DNA from: Pseudomonas crudilactis | GTDB taxonomy: Bacteria > Pseudomonadota > Gammaproteobacteria > Pseudomonadales > Pseudomonadaceae | NCBI RefSeq assembly: GCF_013433315.1 | Contig: NZ_WXVV01000030.1 | Coordinates: 21,195 to 85,194, forward strand | Direction of reading: 5' to 3' | Length of the DNA: 64,000 nucleotides | Part shown: positions 41,588-50,793 of the stretch, piece by piece | Position numbering within the stretch: position 1 is the stretch's first letter | How the letters are laid out: the number at the start of each line of letters is the position of its first letter | Program-made: the position numbers and the translations under genes | Notes under the pieces: generated by a model | The model's database searches: none | The model's input: only the letters and a program-made list of their open reading frames with translations | Told to the model about the DNA's origin: nothing

Positions 41588-42769
41588 ATGCCAAAAACCA
41601 GTGCCACGCTGCTGATAATCGATGATGACGAAGTAGTGCGCGCGAGCCTCGCGGCCTATTTGGAAGACAGTGGTTTCAGCGTCCTGCAGGCCAGCAATGG
41701 CCAGCAGGGTCTTCAGGTATTCGAGCAAGACACGCCCGACCTGGTCATCTGCGATCTGCGCATGCCGCAGATGGGCGGTCTCGAACTGATCCGTCAGGTC
41801 ACCGAGCGGTCGCCGCAGACGCCAGTGATCGTGGTGTCGGGTGCCGGCGTGATGAACGACGCGGTCGAGGCTTTGCGCCTGGGCGCGGCGGATTACCTGA
41901 TCAAGCCTCTCGAAGATCTGGCTGTGCTCGAGCACTCTGTGCGCCGGGCCCTGGATCGTGCGCGCCTGCTGCTGGAAAACCAGCGCTACCGCGAGAAGCT
42001 GGAAAAGGCCAACCGCGAGCTCGAGGCCAGCCTGAACCTGCTCCAGGAAGACCAGAACGCCGGTCGCCAGGTGCAGATGAACATGCTGCCGGAAAGCCCG
42101 TGGAGCATCGACGAGTTCAAGTTTGCCCACCAGATCATCCCGTCGTTGTACCTGTCGGGTGATTTTGTCGACTATTTCCGTGTCGACGAGCGCCGGGTCG
42201 CGTTTTATCTGGCGGATGTATCCGGTCATGGCGCCTCTTCAGCCTTCGTCACCGTGCTGCTGAAGTTCATGACCACACGCTTGCTGTTCGAATCCAAGCG
42301 CAACGGCACCTTGCCGGAATTCAAGCCTTCCGAAGTCCTTGGTCATATCAACCGGGGGCTGATCAGTTGTAAGCTGGGTAAACACGTCACAATGGTCGGT
42401 GGAGTCATCGACGAGGAGACCGGTTTGTTGACCTATAGCATCGGCGGCCATCTGCCGTTGCCTGTGTTGTACACGCCTGACAGTGTTCGTTATCTCGAAG
42501 GGCGTGGTCTGCCGGTGGGCCTCTTCAATGAAGCCACCTACGAAGATCACGTGCTTGAGCTGCCGCCGACGTTCAGCCTGACGCTGATGTCGGATGGCAT
42601 TCTGGATCTTTTGCCAGAACCTACGCTCAAGGAAAAAGAAGCCGCTTTGCCTCAACGGGTGAAGTCGGCGGGCGGCAGCCTGGATGGTCTGCGGCAAGTG
42701 TTTGGATTGGCCACGCTAGGGGAGATGCCGGATGATATCGCCCTGTTGGTGTTGAGCAGGAATCTTTAA
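41588..42769 (+). CDS. rssB: Response regulator with PP2C-type phosphatase domain, RssB
   Basis: 393 residues. Receiver domain (LLIIDDDEVVRASL; phospho-acceptor Asp56 in VICDLRMPQMGGLEL; Lys in AADYLIKPLEDL), a coiled-coil linker (about 140-175), and then a SpoIIE/PP2C phosphatase with its metal residues kept: SGDFVDYF, LADVSGHGASSAF, LMSDGILDLL and PDDIALLVL. In enterobacteria RssB lost phosphatase residues and became the RpoS adaptor to ClpXP; in pseudomonads it works with RssC. ATG 41588 gives the family length. The stop overlaps the rssC start. Confidence 0.88.
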   Translation: MPKTSATLLIIDDDEVVRASLAAYLEDSGFSVLQASNGQQGLQVFEQDTPDLVICDLRMPQMGGLELIRQVTERSPQTPVIVVSGAGVMNDAVEALRLGAADYLIKPLEDLAVLEHSVRRALDRARLLLENQRYREKLEKANRELEASLNLLQEDQNAGRQVQMNMLPESPWSIDEFKFAHQIIPSLYLSGDFVDYFRVDERRVAFYLADVSGHGASSAFVTVLLKFMTTRLLFESKRNGTLPEFKPSEVLGHINRGLISCKLGKHVTMVGGVIDEETGLLTYSIGGHLPLPVLYTPDSVRYLEGRGLPVGLFNEATYEDHVLELPPTFSLTLMSDGILDLLPEPTLKEKEAALPQRVKSAGGSLDGLRQVFGLATLGEMPDDIALLVLSRNL

Positions 42770-43251
42770 TGAGTACCGGTAGAATCCAGTTCGCCGAGCA
42801 GGACGGCACTTTCGTCCTGAAATTCGTCGGTGAAGTTCGCCTGACCCTGTGTTCGGCGTTGGATGCGACTATTGAGAAAATCTTCACCGCGCTGAATTTC
42901 AACGCGATCGTGATCGATTTGACCGAAACCCGCAGCATCGACAGCACGACGTTGGGCCTGCTGGCCAAACTGTCGATCCTGTCGCGGCAGAAGGTCGGCC
43001 TGCTGCCGACTGTCGTCACCACCCACGAAGACATCACCCGTCTGCTGCAGTCGATGGGGTTCGAGCAGGTGTTCAACATCGTCAACCACCCGGTGCCATG
43101 CCCGGAGTGCCTGGACGACCTGCCAGATCAGGACCAGTCGGAAGAAGTGGTACGGATCAAGGTGCTCGAAGCGCACAAGATCCTCATGGGCCTCAACGAC
43201 TCCAATCGTGAAGCGTTCCATGATCTGGTGAATGCCCTCGAGCGGCATTGA
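42769..43251 (+). CDS. rssC: STAS-domain anti-sigma-factor antagonist, RssC
   Basis: 160 residues. STAS domain with VIDLTETRSIDSTTLGLLAKLS; the Ser59-Thr60 pair occupies the phosphorylation site of SpoIIAA-type proteins. The C-terminal tail of about 50 residues has a CPEC Cys pair. One-base overlap with rssB (TAATG) means coupled translation, and RssB's phosphatase domain is the likely partner. Role in RpoS control is from knowledge of the Pseudomonas pair. Confidence 0.88.
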   Translation: MSTGRIQFAEQDGTFVLKFVGEVRLTLCSALDATIEKIFTALNFNAIVIDLTETRSIDSTTLGLLAKLSILSRQKVGLLPTVVTTHEDITRLLQSMGFEQVFNIVNHPVPCPECLDDLPDQDQSEEVVRIKVLEAHKILMGLNDSNREAFHDLVNALERH

Positions 43252-43280
43252 TCTCATGAAGTGATGTTGTCTGGGCTGGC

Positions 43281-43363
43281 CCCTTCGCGAGCAAGCTCGC
43301 TCCCACACTGGATCAGCGTCGTTCACAAATCCCCTTGTGGGAGCGAGCTTGCTCGCGAAGGCG
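43281..43363. repeat. REPIN, TTCGCGAGCAAGCTCGCTCC type
   Basis: Inverted pair between convergent rssC and tal: left arm CCTTCGCGAGCAAGCTCGCT, right arm its complement. Confidence 0.9.
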
Positions 43364-43402
43364 TCAGATCAGACTGTTACATTTTCCATGGCTGACTGAA
43401 TA

Positions 43403-43436
43403 AAAAAGGGCGAACCTTAACGGGTTCGCCCTTTTT
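43403..43436. terminator. Terminator of tal (bidirectional)
   Basis: Stem AAAGGGCGAACC/GGTTCGCCCTTT (43405-43416 with 43423-43434), flanked by an A-run and a T-run. Confidence 0.88.
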
Positions 43437-43454
43437 GCATTTCACCCACTCAAA

Positions 43455-44381
43455 TCACAGCTTGGCCTGCAACAGCGCCTCAAGCTTCTCCTGGTCGCGG
43501 GCAAACTGACGGATGCCCTCGGCCAGTTTCTCGGTGGCCATTGCGTCTTCGTTGGACAACCAGCGGAATTGCGCTTCGTTGAGGCTCAGACGGGCTTCAC
43601 CGGCGTTGCCCGGGGCCAGTTTGCGCTCCAGCTTGCCGGTGTCGGCTGCCAGCTTATCGATCAGGTCCGGGCTGATGGTCAGACGGTCACAGCCGGCCAG
43701 TTGCTCGATCTGATTGAGGTTACGGAAGCTCGCGCCCATGACCACGGTCTTGTAGTCATTGGACTTGTAGTAGTTGTAGATGCGGGTGACCGACTGCACG
43801 CCCGGATCATCGGCGCCGGTGTAGTCGTTGCCGTTGGCCTTCTTGTACCAGTCGTAGATGCGGCCCACGAATGGCGAAATCAGGAACACGCCAGCGTCGG
43901 CGCAAGCGGCCGCCTGAGCGAAGGAGAACAGCAGGGTCAGGTTGGTCTGGATGCCTTCCTTCTCCAGCACTTCGGCGGCGCGAATGCCTTCCCAGGTCGA
44001 GGCGATCTTGATCAGTACGCGATCACGGCCAATGCCGGCCTTGTCGTACAGCTCGATCAAGCGATGCGCGCGTTTCAGCACGGCGTCCTTGTCGAACGAA
44101 AGGCGCGCATCCACTTCAGTGGAGATACGGCCCGGAATGACTTTGAGAATTTCCTGGCCGACCGCGACGCCGAAACGGTCGCTGGCCAGGCCGACATCGC
44201 CCTTGCAGTCGCTGACGCAAGCGTTCAGCAATTCGGCATAAGCGGGAATGGCCGCAGCTTTGAGCAGCAGGGAAGGGTTGGTGGTGGCGTCGACCGGTTT
44301 GACTCGGGCGATCGCTTCGAAGTCGCCGGTGTCGGCAACAACGGTGGTCATTTGTTTGAGTTGTTCCAGCTTGGAAGTCAT
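43455..44381 (-). CDS. tal: Transaldolase
   Basis: 308 residues, TalB type, pentose-phosphate pathway. TSKLEQLKQMTTVVADTGDF at the start and DATTNPSLLLKAA; the Schiff-base Lys is in DRVLIKIASTWEGI (about residue 132); TNLTLLFSFAQAAACADAGV and ISPFVGRIYDWYK follow. ATG 44381 is the family start; the frame continues to 44438 without homology. Its ribosome site is weak. It follows rssBC in reverse orientation, as in P. aeruginosa (PA2796-2798, from memory). Confidence 0.95.
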   Translation of the reverse strand: MTSKLEQLKQMTTVVADTGDFEAIARVKPVDATTNPSLLLKAAAIPAYAELLNACVSDCKGDVGLASDRFGVAVGQEILKVIPGRISTEVDARLSFDKDAVLKRAHRLIELYDKAGIGRDRVLIKIASTWEGIRAAEVLEKEGIQTNLTLLFSFAQAAACADAGVFLISPFVGRIYDWYKKANGNDYTGADDPGVQSVTRIYNYYKSNDYKTVVMGASFRNLNQIEQLAGCDRLTISPDLIDKLAADTGKLERKLAPGNAGEARLSLNEAQFRWLSNEDAMATEKLAEGIRQFARDQEKLEALLQAKL

Positions 44382-44545
44382 GGGCGTGCTCTGTCCTATG
44401 GGTCTGATGACATTACCCGAGCGCTGACGGCCACTCAAGGGTAGGTGCGTGTATCGATGGCCCCTGCGGCAACAACCTGAAAACGATTGTTTGAAAGGCG
44501 GGGCGCGGTATCGATGAATACGATGCCAAAACAGCCAACAGGTTC

Positions 44546-44577
44546 AAAGCAACCGACCTGCGTACAGGTCGGTTGTG
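44546..44577 (-). terminator. Terminator-like hairpin after the glycosidase gene
   Basis: 11-bp perfect stem CAACCGACCTG/CAGGTCGGTTG (44550-44560 with 44565-44575) around CGTA, directly downstream of the minus-strand glycosidase. Only a short CTTTG follows on the minus strand, so termination may be weak. Confidence 0.6.
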
Positions 44578-44583
44578 TATGCG

Positions 44584-45540
44584 CTACTGGGCATTCAACA
44601 GGGTTTCGACCGACATTCGCGCCGGTTTTGGCTGGCCGTCAGAGGTCAGCAGGCCGAAGTTCTTCTCGCGGTCGTTACTGCCCGAATCACTGTTCTTCCA
44701 TTCGTAAATGGAGGTCAGCGGAATATTGAGCTTTTTAACATCGCCAATAAACGCGTTGATCTTGCTCGCTTGCCCTTCAGGCCCGCCATTGGAGGCGAGC
44801 GCCGAGATGCCCCATTCACTGATGACCCCCGGCAGATGGAAGTTCTGCTGAATGAAGTTTTGTGCGTTGCTGATCTGCGTGGCTGTCATGCCGTAGGGGT
44901 GATAGGACACGGCGTTAAGGCATTTGGGGTATTCGCTGACAATGCGGTTCAGCGCCACGGTTGAAGCCGAGCCTGCGCTGGGTGGCCGGGCGAAACCGTA
45001 CCCAACCACCGGCGTCGATTGCGGTTGTCCTTGCAGCGTCTTGCACACCGCACTCATGAACGGCACAAACGTGGTGTCGAACTTGCCTGTCGGCCAATAG
45101 GTTTCCAGATCGGGTTCATTCCATAGTTCGATCGCGACCAGTTGTGTGCTGTACGACTGTTGCAATCCGGTCACCGCTTTGGCAAAGCCTTCACCGGCCG
45201 TGGCCAGATCGGCGGAAGACCCGGCGGGCAACGGTTTGATGGCGCGAACCGTCAGCAGAACCGGCAGCCCGGCGGATCTGGCCGCCGCAAAAGCATCGCT
45301 GACTTGTTGCTGATAAGCCTTGGCCGTCAGGCTGTCGCTCCACACGCCGAAGCGAACAAAACCGAAGCCGGCCGATTTGATCTGCGCGGCGTCCGCAGCC
45401 GTGAAGTTCTGAATCTTCACCTGAACACCGATGTTCTTCGCCGGAAGGTTGGGGAACGTTTCGCTGGCGTGCAGCGCGGTCGTTGCACCCAGTGTCATCA
45501 GCGCCAGCGCGCCGAGTCGTTTGAGATGTGTTGATTTCAT
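44584..45540 (-). CDS. Secreted clan GH-A glycoside hydrolase (GH39/GH5-like)
   Basis: 318 residues. Signal peptide (MKSTHLKRLGALALMTLGATTALHA). TIM-barrel glycosidase with acid/base Glu in IELWNEPDLETYWP and probable nucleophile Glu in GVISEWGIS; SYHPYGM lies between. Clan GH-A enzymes of this type (for example PslG, GH39) cut exopolysaccharides in the periplasm. Being divergent from the etp-wzc capsule genes, and sharing their upstream region, it is probably a lyase/editor of this locus's polymer; substrate unknown. GGGAGAG precedes ATG 45540; a start at 45567 lacks it. Confidence 0.78.
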   Translation of the reverse strand: MKSTHLKRLGALALMTLGATTALHASETFPNLPAKNIGVQVKIQNFTAADAAQIKSAGFGFVRFGVWSDSLTAKAYQQQVSDAFAAARSAGLPVLLTVRAIKPLPAGSSADLATAGEGFAKAVTGLQQSYSTQLVAIELWNEPDLETYWPTGKFDTTFVPFMSAVCKTLQGQPQSTPVVGYGFARPPSAGSASTVALNRIVSEYPKCLNAVSYHPYGMTATQISNAQNFIQQNFHLPGVISEWGISALASNGGPEGQASKINAFIGDVKKLNIPLTSIYEWKNSDSGSNDREKNFGLLTSDGQPKPARMSVETLLNAQ

Positions 45541-45626
45541 GTCTGCTCTCCCGAAGAGAAGTGACAACTACGAATATTGATCTCGTTACTCGGTTTTCGA
45601 ACAAGATGATGGCACTTAGTGCGCGA

Positions 45627-45643
45627 ATGTTATTTTTTGTCGG
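45627..45643 (+). promoter_or_regulatory. 17-bp locus motif, copy A1
   Basis: ATGTTATTTTTTGTCGG. Matches the GTTA-N6 core then GTC-N-G shared by six sites in three intergenic regions of this locus. Confidence 0.55.
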
Positions 45644-45664
45644 AAATAAAACAGCCGAAAATCA

Positions 45665-45681
45665 CAGTTATTTTTAGTCCG
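45665..45681 (+). promoter_or_regulatory. 17-bp locus motif, copy A2
   Basis: CAGTTATTTTTAGTCCG, 38 bp after copy A1 and in the same orientation. Confidence 0.55.
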
Positions 45682-45833
45682 CTAATTGTGGTTGGGGGAC
45701 TTTTAGACGCTGTGGTACTTAATGCTCCAGTACTAACAGGGCGAATCTATTTCTGAGTGCAGGAAGATCTTGAGGGTTCATTCAATTGCTCTCGGGATGT
45801 TGGCCGTTTGACATTACACAGGAAAGTAAAACC

Positions 45834-46274
45834 TTGTTCAGAAAGATCCTTGTTGTTTGCGTGGGCAACATATGCCGAAGTCCGACGGCAGAACTGATGC
45901 TGCGCAACGCGCTAGCGCCTTCAGCGATCACCGTTTCCTCCGCAGGCCTGTCGGCGCGGGTGGGCGAGGGCGTCGAAACTTCCGCACGGCAGGTGCTCGA
46001 AGACCATGGGCATAGCGCCGAAGGCTTCACGGCACGGCAATTGACCGCGGACATCGTCAATGACTCAGACCTGATTCTGGTCATGGAAAAACAGCATGTT
46101 AATCAAGTATTGAAGATTGCCTCTCATGCGAGGGGCAAAGTATTTCTGCTCGGCAAGTGGCAGAGCGAGCGCGAAATACAAGATCCGTATCGTCAAGGCA
46201 AGGCCGCTTTTATTCATGCCCATGCATTGATTGAAGATGCTGTCAGCTCATGGGCACAACGCCTCGCGCGTTGA
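45834..46274 (+). CDS. Low-molecular-weight protein-tyrosine phosphatase (Wzb/Etp type)
   Basis: 146 residues, the typical size. P-loop CVGNICRSPTAE with nucleophile Cys9 and Arg15; the general-acid Asp is in IQDPYRQG. It removes phosphate from the tyrosine kinase encoded next, so that polymer assembly can cycle. The start is TTG 45834, with AGGAAAG seven bases upstream; the frame runs back to 45786 but those residues are unlike the family. It is 18 bp before the kinase gene. The pair has the order of E. coli etp-etk. Confidence 0.92.
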   Translation: MFRKILVVCVGNICRSPTAELMLRNALAPSAITVSSAGLSARVGEGVETSARQVLEDHGHSAEGFTARQLTADIVNDSDLILVMEKQHVNQVLKIASHARGKVFLLGKWQSEREIQDPYRQGKAAFIHAHALIEDAVSSWAQRLAR

Positions 46275-46292
46275 TGAATATTCTTCAGATCA

Positions 46293-48542
46293 ATGAATGG
46301 TAAGAACAGACTTATGCAGTTACCGTCCGTCATCGGCACCCGCGACAATGATCAAGACAGTATTGATCTTCTCGGCATATTCGGCAGTTTGATCGACCAG
46401 AAATGGTTGATCGGCGCGCTCACCGGCGCCTTCATGGTCACCGGCGTGGCCTACGCAGTGTTGGCCACGCCCGTGTACCTGGCCAATGCGCTGGTGCAGG
46501 TCGAGCCGAAGAAGAACGACATGCTCGGCTTCTCCGACCTCAACAGCATGCTCGGTGGGCAATCGCCGTCGGTGACCGAAATCGGCATCATCAAATCCCG
46601 CGCGGTGATCGGCAAAACCGTCGACGACCTGCGTCTGGACATCGATGTCACCCCCAACACCTTCCCGATGATTGGCGGCTTTCTCGCCCGGCGTTATCGC
46701 GGTGAGACCGAAACCAGCGTTGCTGCGCCGCGTTTCGGCCTGAACAGTTACGCCTGGGGCGGCGAGCGTCTGGAGTTTGCCCGGCTCAATCTGCCGAAAG
46801 AACTGCTCGGCAAGAAGCTCACCCTGATCGCCGGTGAGCAGAAGCACTTCCAGTTACTCGATGACAACGACAACCTGCTGGTCGAAGGCATCGCCGGCGA
46901 AGCCTTCGCGCAGGACGGCGTAGAAGGGCAGATCACCCAGCTGCTGGCCAACCCTGGCACGCGTTTCGAGGTGGTGCGCAACCCGCGAATCGTGACCATT
47001 CAGGGCTATCAGGACGCGCTGGATATCTCCGAGCAGGGCAAGGAATCGGGGATTATCAAACTGGCGCTGGCCAGCAGCGACGCCGCTGAGGCAGTGAAGA
47101 TCCTCAACAAGATCGCCGCGCTTTACGTCGATCAGAACGTGCGCCGCACCTCGGCGGAAGCGGCGCAAAGTCTGGCTTTCCTGCAAAGCCAGCTGCCGCA
47201 GGTCAAGCGTGATCTGGCCAAGGCCAGCGATGCGCTGAACGCCTATCAGACTCACGGCAAAACCGTGAACATCTCGCTGGAAACCCAGTCGGTGCTCGGT
47301 CAGTCGGTGGCGCTGGAAACGCGGATTTCCGAGCTGAAAATGCAGCAAGCGGAGATGGACCGCAAGTTCACCAAACAGCACCCGGCCTATCGCGCGTTGA
47401 TGAGCCAGATCGGCGAATTGACCCAGCAACAGAAGTCGCTGGAAGGCAAAGTCGGCGATCTGCCTGCCACGCAACAAGAGCTGCTCAACCTGACCCGCGA
47501 TGTCGAAGTGGCCTCGCAGATCTACACGCAGTTGCTGAACAAATCCCAGGAGCTGGACATCGTCCGCGCCGGCGCCGTGGGTAATGTGCGTCTGGTCGAT
47601 GCGGCGGATGTCGACCTGACCAGCCCGGTCAAACCGAAAAAAGCGCTGATCGTTATCATCGCCACATTCCTCGGTGCCTTCGTTGGTGTAGCGCTGGTGC
47701 TGCTGCGCAAATCCTTGAGCCGTGGCCTCGAAGGCCCGGAAGCTATCGAGCAACTCGGCTTGCCGGTGTACGCGTCGATTCCGTACAGCGCCTTGCAGGA
47801 TGAAGAAGACAACAAAAAAGGCCGCGCCCGCGATGGTGTCGACAAGCCGGCGTACCTGTTGGCCCTGCGTAACCCGACGGATCTGTCGATCGAATCGATC
47901 CGCAGCCTGCGCACCTGCCTGCACTTCGCCGGGCTCGATTCGACCAACAACCGCATCATGATTTCCGGGCCGAGCCCGCAGGTCGGCAAGACCTTCGTCT
48001 CGTCCAACCTCGCCGCGGTCATGGCGTTGAGCGGTCAGCGCGTGGTGCTGATCGATGCCGACATGCGCAAAGGTCACCTGCACAAAACCCTCAACACGCC
48101 GATCACCAACGGTTTGTCCGACCTGCTGGTCAAGCGCTGCAGCATCGATCAGGCGATCAACAAAGTCGAAATCGACAACCTGCACTTCATCAGCCGTGGC
48201 CAGGTGCCACCGAATCCGTCCGAGCTGTTGATGCACGCCAACTTCCGCGAGCTGCTGGCGGAACTGAGCGAGCGCTACGACCTGGTGATCATCGATACGC
48301 CGCCGCTGCTGGCGGTGACCGATGCGGCGATTGTCGGTCGTGAAGCGGGGATCAGCCTGATCGTTACGCGCTTCGGGGTGAACCCGGCCAAAGAGATTGA
48401 ACTGACCATTCGCCGCTTCGCGCAGAACGGTATCGAGTTGAAAGGCGCGGTGTTCAACGGCGTCGAGAAGCGCGCCGCCAGCTACTACGGCAATGGCGGC
48501 TACGGCTATTACAACTACGAATACGCGTCCGACAAATCCTGA
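46293..48542 (+). CDS. Wzc/Etk-type polysaccharide co-polymerase and tyrosine kinase
   Basis: 749 residues. N-terminal Wzz domain with membrane segments at about 38-58 and 455-477 around a large periplasmic region with coiled coil (about 290-420). The cytoplasmic BY-kinase has Walker A SGPSPQVGKTFVSSNLA, Walker A' VVLIDADMRKG, and Walker B LVIIDTPPLL. The tail YYGNGGYGYYNYEY packs seven tyrosines into 14 residues, the autophosphorylation cluster. It controls chain length and export with Wza. ATG 46293 has no clear ribosome site; ATG 46314 is an alternative. Confidence 0.94.
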   Translation: MNGKNRLMQLPSVIGTRDNDQDSIDLLGIFGSLIDQKWLIGALTGAFMVTGVAYAVLATPVYLANALVQVEPKKNDMLGFSDLNSMLGGQSPSVTEIGIIKSRAVIGKTVDDLRLDIDVTPNTFPMIGGFLARRYRGETETSVAAPRFGLNSYAWGGERLEFARLNLPKELLGKKLTLIAGEQKHFQLLDDNDNLLVEGIAGEAFAQDGVEGQITQLLANPGTRFEVVRNPRIVTIQGYQDALDISEQGKESGIIKLALASSDAAEAVKILNKIAALYVDQNVRRTSAEAAQSLAFLQSQLPQVKRDLAKASDALNAYQTHGKTVNISLETQSVLGQSVALETRISELKMQQAEMDRKFTKQHPAYRALMSQIGELTQQQKSLEGKVGDLPATQQELLNLTRDVEVASQIYTQLLNKSQELDIVRAGAVGNVRLVDAADVDLTSPVKPKKALIVIIATFLGAFVGVALVLLRKSLSRGLEGPEAIEQLGLPVYASIPYSALQDEEDNKKGRARDGVDKPAYLLALRNPTDLSIESIRSLRTCLHFAGLDSTNNRIMISGPSPQVGKTFVSSNLAAVMALSGQRVVLIDADMRKGHLHKTLNTPITNGLSDLLVKRCSIDQAINKVEIDNLHFISRGQVPPNPSELLMHANFRELLAELSERYDLVIIDTPPLLAVTDAAIVGREAGISLIVTRFGVNPAKEIELTIRRFAQNGIELKGAVFNGVEKRAASYYGNGGYGYYNYEYASDKS

Positions 48543-48582
48543 CTGTCAGCGACTGTTTTTTCCTCTTTGAAGTGGGTGATTT

Positions 48583-49665
48583 GTGAAAAAAATACTGCAC
48601 GTGGCAGAGACGATCAAAGGTGGCGTCGCGACGGTGATCCGGACGATTTCGGCTTCGCCTGAAGGCGATGCGGCGAACTACGAGCTGGTGTATCTGGTTC
48701 CGGAGGATCAGGCCAAAGAGTTGCACGGCATCGGCGCGCAGCAGATCCGCACCTTTCCCCGCACCGGGCGCAATGTACCGTCGTTGCTGCGTTTTGCCTG
48801 GCGCCTGACTCAGGTAATGCTCAAGGAAAAACCCGATGTGGTGCATTTGCACAGCACCTTTTCCGGGGTGATCGGCCGGTGCGTGTGTGTGCTGTTGCGA
48901 CCGTGGCGCAAGCCGAAAATCGTCTACTGCCCGCACGCGTTTTCATTCTTGATGGAAAGCTCGCCGACCAAGCAGAAAGTCTATGCGTGGATCGAGCGGG
49001 TGCTGCAGAAAGTCACCGACGTGATCATTTGCGTCAGCCAGTACGAACTCGACAAAGCCGCGCGCTTCGGTATCGAGCGCAAGCGCATGACGCTGATCTA
49101 CAACGGCATTCATCGCAAGGAAGACGCACAGAAAGCGGTTGGCAACGAGCCGATTCAGCTGCTGTTCGTTGGCCGCCTCGACTATCAAAAGGGCTTCGAT
49201 GTGCTGCTCAAGGCTTACGCCAAGGTGCAGCGCAGCGACATGAAGCTGACCGTGGTCGGCAGTGCCGTCAACGAGGACGCGGTCGAGTGCCCACCGATGG
49301 ACGGCGTCGAGTACCTGCCTTGGGTCACCCCGAGCGAAGTGCAGGCGCTGTATCAACAATCCGATGCGCTGATCGTGCCGAGCCGCTGGGAAGGTTTCGC
49401 CATGGTGCCGCTGGAAGGCATGGCCATGGGCTTGCCGGTAATCGCCAGCAATTGCACGTCACTGCCTGAACTGGTCACCAACGAAGTGTCTGGCTACGTC
49501 TTTCCGTCCGGTGATCACCAGGCGCTGGCCGATGTGCTGACGATTATCCAGAAGCCTCGCCTGCTCGATCTCGGCAACCAAGGACGGAGCATCGTCCGCG
49601 AGCGTTTCAGCGCCGCGTTGATGATTCGTCAGACCTACGACCTGTATCGCGCTCCCACTTTTTAA
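48583..49665 (+). CDS. GT4-family glycosyltransferase
   Basis: 360 residues, GT-B fold. N-terminal HVAETIKGGVATVIRTI and VVHLHSTFSGVIGR; C-terminal donor domain with LLFVGRLDYQKGFDVLLKA and the E-x7-E motif region SRWEGFAMVPLEGMAMGLPVIASN. It is a retaining transferase using a nucleotide sugar; the sugar is not predictable. The start is GTG 48583, 41 bp after the kinase gene. It is the only glycosyltransferase recognisable in the window's locus. Confidence 0.9.
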   Translation: MKKILHVAETIKGGVATVIRTISASPEGDAANYELVYLVPEDQAKELHGIGAQQIRTFPRTGRNVPSLLRFAWRLTQVMLKEKPDVVHLHSTFSGVIGRCVCVLLRPWRKPKIVYCPHAFSFLMESSPTKQKVYAWIERVLQKVTDVIICVSQYELDKAARFGIERKRMTLIYNGIHRKEDAQKAVGNEPIQLLFVGRLDYQKGFDVLLKAYAKVQRSDMKLTVVGSAVNEDAVECPPMDGVEYLPWVTPSEVQALYQQSDALIVPSRWEGFAMVPLEGMAMGLPVIASNCTSLPELVTNEVSGYVFPSGDHQALADVLTIIQKPRLLDLGNQGRSIVRERFSAALMIRQTYDLYRAPTF

Positions 49666-49680
49666 GTAGAACTCAAGCAT

Positions 49681-50793
49681 ATGAACGTAACGATTCTGCA
49701 TGGCTACAGTGCGTCCAACTCCGGTGACGGCCTGCTCGTCGATCTGGCCATCGCCCTGGTGCAACGCAACTTTGGCGAAGACACCGCGATCAGTGTGGTA
49801 GCGTCCGATCCGGACTCTTTCAGCTATCTGCCGCACCCGCGTTTCGATGCGCCGGTGATGGCGGCCAAGGGTTTGGGTCGGGTCAAGCAAGCGGTGTTCC
49901 TTAATCAGTCCTATGCGGGGCTGGCGGATCTGCTGAAGAAAACCGACCTGATTGTCGGCGTCGGTGGCGGCTACATGCGCTCGAAAAGTGCCTTCGAACA
50001 CATCAAGCTGAAACTTGGCCACGCCAAGCAACTGGAAACCGCGATTCTCAGCAAAGTGCCGTCGGTGTACCTGCCGCAAAGCATTGGCCCGTTCCATGGC
50101 GAAAGCAGCAAGATCGTCGAGCACTACGCCAGCGCCGACGCGGTGTTCGTGCGTGACAACCGCTCCTCGGCGATTTTCGATGCCTGCGCCAACGTCTACC
50201 GCGCACCGGATCTGGCGGTGCAGTCGCTGGCGAGCAAAATCCTTCAGCAAGCGAAGTTCACCCGCTGCGCGTCGTCGCCAGCCACGGTCTGCGTGGTGCT
50301 GCGCAAGCCGCCGGAGTGGAGCAAGGAAAAAAAGGTCGCTTACGTGGCCAACTTGAAGTTGCTGCTGCAGCGCCTGAAGAACAAAAGCAAAGTCGTCTGT
50401 GCGGTACAGAGCGCGGTGCGCGGTAACGATGACGGTGCGTTCTATCGCGAACTGGGCATCACCGAAGACTTGTTGTCGTTGAAAGCGACGATTGCCAAAT
50501 ACCAACCGGACCTGGTGATTTCCGTGCGTCTGCACGGCGCCATCGAATCGCTGCTTTCCGGCGTGCCGGCGTACCACATCAGCTACGAGCGCAAAGGCTT
50601 CGGCGCCTATCAGGACATGGGCGTGGACGACTGGGTGATCAACGGCGGCGACATCAATGTCGACACCATCATCGACACGGTTTACGCGCCGAATGCGTTG
50701 TCGAATTTCGGCAAGCGCCTGACCGACACTTGCCGTGAAATCGAAGCGAAAACCGTGGCCATGGACGACATCATCAAGGGTGTCATTCGATGA
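49681..50793 (+). CDS. Polysaccharide pyruvyl transferase family protein
   Basis: 370 residues, PF04230 type: ILHGYSASNSGDGLLVDLAI at the start, DLIVGVGGGYMRSKS, SVYLPQSIGPFHGESSKIV, FVRDNRSS, and the late LVISVRLHGAIESLLSGVPAYHISYERKGFGAY. Such enzymes add pyruvate ketals from phosphoenolpyruvate to a sugar, giving the polymer negative charge (some family members are glycosyltransferase-like). It is 15 bp after the GT and overlaps the flippase start by four bases (ATGA), so translation is coupled. Confidence 0.88.
   Translation: MNVTILHGYSASNSGDGLLVDLAIALVQRNFGEDTAISVVASDPDSFSYLPHPRFDAPVMAAKGLGRVKQAVFLNQSYAGLADLLKKTDLIVGVGGGYMRSKSAFEHIKLKLGHAKQLETAILSKVPSVYLPQSIGPFHGESSKIVEHYASADAVFVRDNRSSAIFDACANVYRAPDLAVQSLASKILQQAKFTRCASSPATVCVVLRKPPEWSKEKKVAYVANLKLLLQRLKNKSKVVCAVQSAVRGNDDGAFYRELGITEDLLSLKATIAKYQPDLVISVRLHGAIESLLSGVPAYHISYERKGFGAYQDMGVDDWVINGGDINVDTIIDTVYAPNALSNFGKRLTDTCREIEAKTVAMDDIIKGVIR

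Larger units (their letters stand above)
45541..45833. other. AT-rich divergent control region of the polysaccharide locus
   Basis: 293 bp between the glycosidase and etp. It is visibly richer in A and T than its neighbours (45620-45700). It contains two 17-bp motif copies (45627-45643, 45665-45681) and the AGGAAAG ribosome site of etp at 45820-45826. I could not assign -35/-10 boxes with confidence. Confidence 0.6.
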
